The notes beneath the pieces were generated by a model. The model saw only the letters and a program-made list of their open reading frames with translations. It had not been told where the DNA came from and made no database searches. From Thalassotalea euphylliae (GTDB lineage Bacteria > Pseudomonadota > Gammaproteobacteria > Enterobacterales > Alteromonadaceae): 64,000 bases of DNA. The position numbers and the translations under genes are program-made. Shown here piece by piece: positions 58,465-64,000 of this stretch (positions within the stretch are counted from its first letter, which is position 1; every line of letters begins with the position of its first letter). The DNA is taken from assembly GCF_003390375.1 (NCBI RefSeq), contig NZ_QUOT01000001.1, positions 1,550,001 through 1,614,000 on the forward strand, in the 5' to 3' direction.

Positions 58465-59415
58465 TTAAGAACACTTATAAAGTGTTGGAGAGAGGCAGAT
58501 TTTATTTCGCCCTGACGATTTCGCCCGATATAAAGCGGCATCAGCTTCAGCAATTAGCGTCTCATGGCTGGTTTGCTCAGAGTTAAATGAAGCAATGCCA
58601 ATGCTCGCAGAAAAATAAATCTCTTTGCCATTAAATACTACAGGAGTTGCAGTGAGCGATTTCTTAATTCGCTCGGCGACTTCAACCGCACCGAACTGTG
58701 CTGTTTCCGTTAAAATAACAGCGAACTCTTCGCCACCATAGCGCCCCAAAATATCAGCATCGCGTAATAGCGAGTTAACTCGCTGCGCAGCTTCGACAAG
58801 GACAAGATCACCACATTGATGACCATAGTTATCATTAATGGACTTGAAATGATCAAGGTCAAACATCAACAAACTCATGTCACAAGCATAACGCTTGGCA
58901 CGCAAAAACTCATGAGTAAGTGACTCTTCCCAGAACTTGCGATTGTAAACCTTAGTGAGACCATCAATTCGAGTCGCTAGTTCAAGCTCCTGCATCGTGG
59001 CTTTGAGCATTGACTGGTAATGGCATACATCGGTGACATCTTCAATTAAGATATAAACCCCTGCCAACTGCTGCTGCTCAAGGTAGGGCAAGAACGTACA
59101 GTTTTGTGCCATAAACTCGCTGTCTGTTGATATTGGCCGAGTGTGCGGTAATTCAAATAAGTGGTGTCGTTGCTCCCAACCGCAAAAGCTTGGTGTGCCT
59201 AGTTGAATAACACTATTTAGCTTGCGCTCTAACCAACGTCTAGGTAACTCTGGAAAGACATCAAATATTGATTGCCCAACAACGTCATTAAAAGACTTAT
59301 TAACATGAACAGCGAGGAAGCGGTTCCAATGGACGAGTTTATAGTTCAGATCGACCAGTAAAACACCAGAATTTAATTGATCAATTATTTGGCTGTCCAT
59401 CATACTCTCAGTCAT
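58465..59415 (-). CDS. PAS-GGDEF diguanylate cyclase
   Basis: A 316-residue cytoplasmic signalling enzyme. A PAS domain (about residues 8-130, SGVLLVDLNYKLVHWNRFLAVHVNKSFNDVVGQSIFDVFPEL) is joined to a GGDEF domain (about 155-316). The active site is GGEEF, intact, and an inhibitory RxxD site (RDAD) lies five residues before it. Synthesis of cyclic di-GMP with product inhibition is therefore expected. The start codon overlaps the end of the CheC-like gene by one base, so it is the third gene of a coupled receiver-CheC-cyclase operon. The signal sensed by the PAS domain is unknown. Confidence 0.93.
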   Translation of the reverse strand: MTESMMDSQIIDQLNSGVLLVDLNYKLVHWNRFLAVHVNKSFNDVVGQSIFDVFPELPRRWLERKLNSVIQLGTPSFCGWEQRHHLFELPHTRPISTDSEFMAQNCTFLPYLEQQQLAGVYILIEDVTDVCHYQSMLKATMQELELATRIDGLTKVYNRKFWEESLTHEFLRAKRYACDMSLLMFDLDHFKSINDNYGHQCGDLVLVEAAQRVNSLLRDADILGRYGGEEFAVILTETAQFGAVEVAERIKKSLTATPVVFNGKEIYFSASIGIASFNSEQTSHETLIAEADAALYRAKSSGRNKICLSPTLYKCS

Positions 59416-60020
59416 TAAAAGTCTGCCAAGATCCTATCAATAACGGTTTTAATGTTATCGATCGCAGCTTCTGGAATTAACAAAATCATTTCACAATTGA
59501 ACGAGTAGTCGGTCACCTGATAATTAATATTTACCGTCAATGCCGTATCCCAATCAAACGAAAGCTGAGTTAAATGAGCCGATAAGGTACCTTTACTATC
59601 TGCTAGTAATTTTGGTGCACTGTATGACAGCTGGTTTTCTATTTGGCTAGCAAATACATTCAAAAAAGTGGTTGTTAAAATTGAGCTAATATCGATTAAC
59701 TGCTCTTCAACCGACAATTCATCGGGCTCGTAGCCGAGCAAATCTCCGATACGATCCGAATCTTTGTGTTGATAGACCAGCAAGGCTTCACCACGAATCC
59801 CCTCATAACCAAAAAAACCTTGGCTCACAACAGCCATAGATGCTTCATTAGCAACAAGGTCATTACTCAACTTTTGACCATTGACTAAGGCGATATTGGG
59901 TACGGTTAAGTAGACGAAAGAATCTAAATAGCGAGCGAGCTGATCGCTCGCCTGACCCATGGCAACATTGATCAACTCTTGCAAGCAGTCTTGTTGATCT
60001 TCAGTTAATTCATACGCCAT
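59415..60020 (-). CDS. CheC-family phosphatase-like protein
   Basis: A 201-residue protein of the CheC/CheX/FliY family. The first active-site helix fits the D/SxxxExxN motif (DCLQELINVAMGQASDQLA). In the second helix (ISSILTTTFLNVFASQI) the glutamate position is threonine, so only one site may be active. CheC-type proteins dephosphorylate receiver domains. It overlaps both neighbours by one base (TAATG type), placing a phosphatase-like protein between a stand-alone receiver and a cyclase, which suggests it acts on that receiver (inference). Confidence 0.85.
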   Translation of the reverse strand: MAYELTEDQQDCLQELINVAMGQASDQLARYLDSFVYLTVPNIALVNGQKLSNDLVANEASMAVVSQGFFGYEGIRGEALLVYQHKDSDRIGDLLGYEPDELSVEEQLIDISSILTTTFLNVFASQIENQLSYSAPKLLADSKGTLSAHLTQLSFDWDTALTVNINYQVTDYSFNCEMILLIPEAAIDNIKTVIDRILADF

Positions 60021-60385
60021 TACAGAATTCCAAAATCTTGCAAAGTCGAGGCTAAGGTATCGGCATTAATAGGCTTACGCAAAAAAGCCTTTGCGCCTAG
60101 CTCTAACACTTTATTTTGCATTTCAGGTTGAATATCTGCAGAAATAACAAATACAGGCAGGCTTATATTTTCTTGCTGAAGTGCTTCAAGCACACCGACA
60201 CCGTCTAATTCCGGCATGGTTAAATCAAGAAACATGACATCAATATTGGCAGTGCGCAACACAGACAATGCTTCAAGACCATTCTTGGCGAGTTGAACAT
60301 CTACATCCCATTGCGAGGGCAAACTTCTTAATACTTGTTTTCTCGCGAGATTCGAGTCATCACAAATAAGAACCGACGAACTCAT
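60020..60385 (-). CDS. Single-domain response regulator (CheY-like)
   Basis: A 121-residue receiver domain with no output domain. The acidic pair is LICDDSN (Asp 9-10), the phosphoacceptor aspartate is in MFLDLTMPELDG (about residue 54), the switch serine is in FVISAD, and the conserved lysine is in FLRKPI. It is the first gene of the operon with the CheC-like and PAS-GGDEF genes. A phosphorelay kinase is not encoded nearby, so the kinase partner is unknown. Confidence 0.92.
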   Translation of the reverse strand: MSSSVLICDDSNLARKQVLRSLPSQWDVDVQLAKNGLEALSVLRTANIDVMFLDLTMPELDGVGVLEALQQENISLPVFVISADIQPEMQNKVLELGAKAFLRKPINADTLASTLQDFGIL

Positions 60386-60540
60386 AAAGAGGTACTTCCT
60401 TTCGTTATTATTATTTTAATAATCTAATCTAACGCATATTTTTCAAATTGTTAATGAATATCAGCAATATTTGTAAGATTTTTAGACACATGGCAAAAGA
60501 TAGGTAAATTAGGCGAAAAATACAGAGATAAGTAAAGACC

Positions 60541-60563
60541 TTGCACCAAACCAGTTGGTACAA
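60541..60563. promoter_or_regulatory. Operator-like inverted repeat
   Basis: The 9-bp arms ttgcaccaa and ttggtacaa (one mismatch) are separated by 5 bp. The site is 156 bp before the receiver-gene start codon. No known regulator was matched. Confidence 0.35.
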
Positions 60564-60590
60564 AAAAATAATTCTGTGGCAAAAAAGCCT

Positions 60591-60686
60591 TTAAAATGGC
60601 AACAGTAGCTTAATTAACAAGAGCGAAATTATCGCTGATATACAATATATCAATACCATTTTGACAACGTTCATTGCTAATTTCAT
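60591..60686 (-). CDS. Possible small hydrophobic peptide, 31 residues
   Basis: An ATG at 60686 follows GAGGAAAGG closely and opens a 31-codon frame that is almost entirely one hydrophobic helix (with LIYCISAIISLLLIKLLL) and a short basic start. This is the profile of a small membrane protein or type I toxin. An overlapping frame starting 13 bp upstream, at an ATG preceded by GGTTGGG, would encode an unrelated 29-residue polar peptide, so the coding choice is uncertain. No family was recognised. Confidence 0.35.
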   Translation of the reverse strand: MKLAMNVVKMVLIYCISAIISLLLIKLLLPF

Positions 60687-61076
60687 GACCTTTCCTCATA
60701 AACCCAACCTTACTACTTGTGCATTCTTACCTCTGATTTACTGCTTATGCATTGTTTGATCCAAAAATTTGAAAATAGTTCGTTAAATTTAACGCTCAAT
60801 TAACAAATAATTTTCATATATAACCGCTGTAGTCGTATAAAAATTACGCATTCAAGAAAAAATACGAAAATATTCGCAGGGGCAAATTATGTGCAAAGAA
60901 AAGGCTTATATAGAAAGATATAAAAACAGTTGAAAAAATAAAGCGCTAGGTAACTTAAGCAATTATTACAAAGCACAGGAAGTCTGATTAGCTGAGTAGC
61001 TTAAACTTAATTGCATGTGGAAAAAGCAGCCTAAACAAATGTTCAAGCGCTAGCTATTTATAGAATGCTACTGAAA

Positions 61077-61835
61077 TTAAAAATAGAACTCTCGCTGGTT
61101 TTGTTTAAGCCAATATTTAGCTTGTTCCATATCAGGGCAGTGCCTGTCTACAAGCTGCCAGAATTTTGCGGAATGATTAAGGTGAACTAAGTGGCAAAGC
61201 TCGTGAATAATAACATAGTCAACAACTTCGACAGGGCACAACATTAGCCGGCTATTTAAGCTGACAACGCCTCGACTCGTGCAACTTCCCCAACGGGATT
61301 TGTACTTCCTAATCAATACCTCTTGCGGAAGTAAGTTGGTTATTGATGACCAATATCTGACCCGCTCAGGCAGGTATTTTAACGCCTGTTCTTTGAGCCA
61401 TTGATCAAGCTGTTTTTCCAATTGAAGTGTTAACTTGCTAGGTGTGCCTTTACTATTTATTTCATCTTCACTTGAAGCAAAATAGCTGCTTGGCAGTTTA
61501 AAAGAGAAAGCCTCATCACCAAGGTCAATACTGCTTCTGCGACCCGTTTGTACTGTAATATCGAACTCTTTGCCCATAAATAGCATACGACCACCATCCA
61601 TAAGCCGATAGCGTGGTAAGCGGTTTTCTGTATTGTGCTGTTGAGAAACTTTTGCCCTAAGCCAGCTTGCTTTACTGGCCACAAATCGCTCAACAAAAGT
61701 CTTATCAACAAAGGAGGGAGCACGAACTGTAATAAGCCCGTGCTTAACTTGTAGACCTATTGTTTTGCGTTTATCACTATAAATCAATCGATATGACAAG
61801 CTACCCGAAGATCCGGTTTGTAAGTTTGCAGTCAC
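61077..61835 (-). CDS. YgjP-like zinc metallopeptidase-domain protein
   Basis: A 252-residue protein of the YgjP/SprT-like (DUF45) metallopeptidase family. The zincin motif is VIIHELCHLVHLNHSAKFWQLVDRHCPD, with HExxH and the downstream histidine. RKYKSRWGSCTSRGVVSLNSRLMLCP is the family signature. The start is GTG at 61835, overlapping the yebG stop codon by one base (TAGTG), so the gene is translationally coupled to yebG and probably shares its LexA control. The substrate in vivo is unknown. Confidence 0.9.
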   Translation of the reverse strand: MTANLQTGSSGSLSYRLIYSDKRKTIGLQVKHGLITVRAPSFVDKTFVERFVASKASWLRAKVSQQHNTENRLPRYRLMDGGRMLFMGKEFDITVQTGRRSSIDLGDEAFSFKLPSSYFASSEDEINSKGTPSKLTLQLEKQLDQWLKEQALKYLPERVRYWSSITNLLPQEVLIRKYKSRWGSCTSRGVVSLNSRLMLCPVEVVDYVIIHELCHLVHLNHSAKFWQLVDRHCPDMEQAKYWLKQNQREFYF

Positions 61836-62203
61836 TAACTTGCTTCTGGAAGCTGTTCTTCGTCACTACTATCAGCTTTACTAGTGTTAGTCGCTTTATC
61901 TTTTTTACTTACTTTACTTGATGCTTGCTCTTTGTTGCTTGCAGACTGCGCTTCAGTTTTTGGTGTTGGCTTTGGCTTTTTCGCTTGCAGCGCAATGAGC
62001 ACTTCTTCGCGTCGCTCCGCTAAAAAGATACTGAGGTCTTCAGTTACTTGCTCTGACAATTCGATTGGTGCATCGGTGAGCATCGCAGACAAGTTATCTG
62101 CCATATCCAACATTTTGTCGTATTCATCAGCGGCCTTCTTATCCATAAACGTCTGCACCTCCACGCCATCTCTAATTACCACAAACCGACTTTCAACTGC
62201 CAT
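61835..62203 (-). CDS. yebG: YebG family SOS-inducible protein
   Basis: A 122-residue protein of the YebG family: MAVESRFVVIRDGVEVQTFMDKKAADEYDKMLDMADNLSAML is the conserved N-terminal domain. The C-terminal third is a Lys/Ser/Thr/Asp-rich tail (KPKPTPKTEAQ...), which is longer than in E. coli. YebG is DNA-damage inducible in E. coli; its molecular role is not established. The perfect LexA box 63 bp upstream supports the assignment. It is coupled to the YgjP-like gene. Confidence 0.92.
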   Translation of the reverse strand: MAVESRFVVIRDGVEVQTFMDKKAADEYDKMLDMADNLSAMLTDAPIELSEQVTEDLSIFLAERREEVLIALQAKKPKPTPKTEAQSASNKEQASSKVSKKDKATNTSKADSSDEEQLPEAS

Positions 62204-62606
62204 GCGTTTCCCTCATTTACCGAACACTGCACTTAATATAACGCAGCAAAACATTAGACAATAAACTGTATAGATCAACAGTAACACAATTCCAATTTTT
62301 CACCAAATTTTTGTCGCCGTTTATCGGCTATAGACTCATGTTACCGCTATAGAATGTAACTTTATTTTTCAAAAATCATTATTCACATTTTCCACAAAAG
62401 ACCATTTATTAGTAACTTAGCGACGAACAACCTGTTTTCTGCGGTAAAGATATTTACAGCCAGTCTCGACTCATTAACAACTTTTCGATGAAAAAACACC
62501 ACTATTAACTTGTGCTTGGCAATACACCTACAACAGCACTTTAAACAAGCGTGCTAATTGACTCTCAGTAACACTTTGCACGCCATCTAAATTAAGGAGA
62601 TTAACA
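62204..62606. other. Divergent promoter region between yebG and the DUF3718 gene
   Basis: This 403-bp gap contains the LexA box near yebG. The rest is AT-rich, and I could not identify further sites with confidence. GGAG lies shortly before the DUF3718 start. No gene was seen. Confidence 0.5.
62266..62281 (-). promoter_or_regulatory. LexA (SOS) box
   Basis: CTGT-8 bp-ACAG is a perfect consensus SOS box (ctgtatagatcaacag on the plus strand). Read on the minus strand, its TTGATC can act as a -35 with AATGTT 17 bp further as a -10, so LexA would cover the yebG promoter. Confidence 0.85.
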
Positions 62607-62972
62607 ATGAATAGCCCAATCAAAACAACTAAGGTTAAAACTGTCATCACTGGCGTTGTCGCAGGTTTATCGTTGGCGCTGGTAAGCGGCAATAGCATGG
62701 CAATGGACAAACAAGTAGAGCGCGCATTGATCAAAGTATGTAAATCAGCGGCTAGCAACAAGCCCATTCGAATGAAAGTGGCTATGGAGGATTACAATCT
62801 ATCAACACATGACGTTGCGTTGAAAGTTATGTGTAATGGCGACGATATTATTACTTTTGCGGAAACCCGCGGTGCTTATAAAACCGCCTCTCGACTACAA
62901 AACAGTATTGGTGGTGTTGAAATTATCGACGTAGCCAAAGCGGATAAAATTTATGTTAACTTTATTGAATAA
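62607..62972 (+). CDS. DUF3718 family periplasmic protein
   Basis: A 121-residue protein. A signal peptide of about 32 residues (VITGVVAGLSLALVSGNSMA) precedes a DUF3718 domain with VERALIKVCKSAASNKPIRMKVAMEDYNLSTHDVALKVMCNGDDIITFAE. Two cysteines (VCKS and VMCN) probably form a disulfide in the periplasm. The family is found mainly in Alteromonadales and related orders and has no known function. Start ATG 62607 with GGAG upstream. A single gene, followed by a hairpin. Confidence 0.8.
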   Translation: MNSPIKTTKVKTVITGVVAGLSLALVSGNSMAMDKQVERALIKVCKSAASNKPIRMKVAMEDYNLSTHDVALKVMCNGDDIITFAETRGAYKTASRLQNSIGGVEIIDVAKADKIYVNFIE

Positions 62973-63004
62973 GTGACTATCTCATGCCTCAGTTCAGAAA
63001 ACGG

Positions 63005-63037
63005 TGTGCTCATTACAATCATTCATAAATGAGCACA
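63005..63037 (+). terminator. Hairpin after the DUF3718 gene
   Basis: A 10-bp perfect stem (tgtgctcatt/aatgagcaca) with a 13-base loop, 33 bp after the stop codon. The following sequence is only weakly T-rich, so it may be a Rho-dependent end or a stabilising structure. Confidence 0.45.
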
Positions 63038-63118
63038 TCATTTCTTAAAACTAATCCTTAAGTCACTGCTAGTAACACCTGAGCCGCTCTAGAAATTACT
63101 GTTCAGGAAAGTAGCTAA

Positions 63119-64000
63119 TTATGAGATTAACTCGTCAAACAACTCTATCATCACGGTTCCGCCCTGCTCCACTCGACCTTGATCTTGTGGTAACAAAATG
63201 AAGCAGTTAGCTTTGGCAATACTGGTTAAGATGCCAGAGCCTTGTGAGCCTGTACTTGTCACTTCAAGTTGGCCTTCGCTATTTAACTGCCAAACCGCCC
63301 GTTGAAAATCCATTCGCCCCGGTGCTTTTCTTAGTGCTGAGGTTGTTACTGCCGGCAGTTTAACGCGCGGTGGCATTTTGGCAGCCATCATTTGGTAAAG
63401 CGCAGGCACCACTAGCTGGTAAAAAGTTACCAATGCTGATACGGGATTTCCCGGCAGACCAAAGAAGGTGCTGTTCGCTAGTTTACCAAAAGCAAAGGGT
63501 TTGCCTGGCTTCATGGCAATTTTCCAAAAGCCCACTTGACCTAATTCTTCCAAAATCAGCTTAGTGTAGTCAGCCTCCCCCACGGAAACGCCGCCACTTG
63601 AGATGACTACGTCGGCTTGCTGGTTAGCTTGATTAAACGCTGCTCGCAGTTGCTCTTTATCATCAGCGATAACGCCAAAATCAATCACCTTAACTGGTAG
63701 TTTGGTCAACATAGCCGACAAAAAGAAGCGATTACTCTCAAAAATATCCCCTTCCGTTAACACTTCACCAGGCTGTTTTAACTCATCTCCTGTCGCAATC
63801 AACGCAATAGTCAGCGGTTTCACAACGGCGACGGAGGCAATTCCAATAGAAGCCAAGGTACCTATATCAGCACTCGTCAACTGATGACCTTTGTTCATCA
63901 ATACTTGTTGTTGCTGAATATCTTCACCTGTCGCTCTAACGTGCTGACCGTGCTTCGTTGCTTGTTGCAGCACAAGCTGATCGTCTTGAGCCTCAACATT
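63119..64000 (-). CDS. moeA: Molybdopterin molybdotransferase MoeA (5' part beyond window edge)
   Basis: The C-terminal 294 residues of MoeA, which inserts molybdate into adenylated molybdopterin. The frame stays open to position 64000, so the N-terminal third lies outside the window; the GTG at 63973 is internal. The visible motifs include VRATGEDIQQQQVLMNKG, LIATGDELKQPGEVLTEGDIFESN, VVISSGGVSVGEADYTKLILEELG, WKIAMKPGKPFAFGKL and FGLPGNPVSALVTFYQLVVPAL, all standard for the family. The C-terminal domain IV ends FILLPQDQGRVEQGGTVMIELFDELIS. Confidence 0.95.
   Translation of the reverse strand, partial: NVEAQDDQLVLQQATKHGQHVRATGEDIQQQQVLMNKGHQLTSADIGTLASIGIASVAVVKPLTIALIATGDELKQPGEVLTEGDIFESNRFFLSAMLTKLPVKVIDFGVIADDKEQLRAAFNQANQQADVVISSGGVSVGEADYTKLILEELGQVGFWKIAMKPGKPFAFGKLANSTFFGLPGNPVSALVTFYQLVVPALYQMMAAKMPPRVKLPAVTTSALRKAPGRMDFQRAVWQLNSEGQLEVTSTGSQGSGILTSIAKANCFILLPQDQGRVEQGGTVMIELFDELIS

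Larger units (their letters stand above)
60386..61076. other. Gene-poor region upstream of the receiver operon
   Basis: This 691-bp AT-rich gap holds a candidate small hydrophobic reading frame (60591-60686), an operator-like inverted repeat (60541-60563) and a perfect 14-base palindrome, cgttaaatttaacg (60781-60794). No larger gene was seen. The length and the structured elements suggest a regulated promoter or a small-RNA locus rather than empty spacer. Confidence 0.5.

Noticed and set aside
60889..60933. 14-codon frame preceded by AGGGG
   Set aside because: Too short to support without expression data, and no hydrophobic or leader-like pattern is present.

Overview
The window reads as chromosomal DNA of a marine gammaproteobacterium of the order Alteromonadales, most likely the Colwelliaceae (Colwellia/Thalassotalea type). 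The basis is an AT-rich composition, many TonB/lipoprotein-type envelope genes, DUF families common in that order (DUF3718, DUF3429, DUF2189, DUF3081), and conserved gammaproteobacterial blocks: rpoS-nlpD-yqaA-pcm-surE-truD-ispF-ispD-ftsB, guaB-guaA/xseA, ndk-rlmN-pilF-rodZ-ispG-hisS-yfgM-bamB-der and thrLABC. The genus is inference. No rRNA, tRNA, CRISPR array, transposase or prophage gene was seen.

Layout. 1-4.7 kb: accessory genes, with two tandem metallo-beta-lactamase-fold hydrolases (the first cut by the left edge), a short-chain dehydrogenase, and an SRPBCC protein plus AraC/GyrI-type regulator. An identical 20-bp motif lies upstream of both the SDR and the SRPBCC-AraC pair. 4.8-10.8 kb: a lipoprotein made of two near-identical beta-helix-like halves and a TonB-dependent receptor, transcribed together behind a good Pho-box-like element. 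10.8-12 kb: a cytochrome b562/cytochrome b561-type pair. 12.1-18.8 kb: the rpoS-to-ftsB stationary-phase, repair and isoprenoid block. 18.8-21.5 kb: a small cassette (unknown protein, YtrA-type GntR regulator, two membrane proteins) bounded by inverted 167-bp repeats about 96% identical. 21.6-26.4 kb: GMP synthesis and exonuclease VII. 26.5-38.3 kb: a PilZ protein and the long der-to-ndk housekeeping block. 38.7-45.3 kb: malic enzyme, an orphan iscX and small accessory genes, including a DUF2164 gene that looks frameshifted. 45.3-53.4 kb: an M3 peptidase lipoprotein, a 2-hydroxyacid dehydrogenase, a large Ig-like lipoprotein, an FAD oxidoreductase and a GNAT protein. 53.4-58.3 kb: the threonine operon with a readable leader peptide and attenuator. 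58.4-60.4 kb: a translationally coupled receiver/CheC/PAS-GGDEF operon. 60.4-64 kb: a gene-poor stretch, a LexA-controlled yebG-ygjP pair, a DUF3718 protein and a moeA gene cut by the right edge.

Most of the window is conserved core genome. The less explained parts are the inverted-repeat cassette, the Pho-box lipoprotein/receptor operon, the AraC motif pair, the receiver-CheC-cyclase operon, and several repeat or MITE-like elements that abut or supply stop codons.
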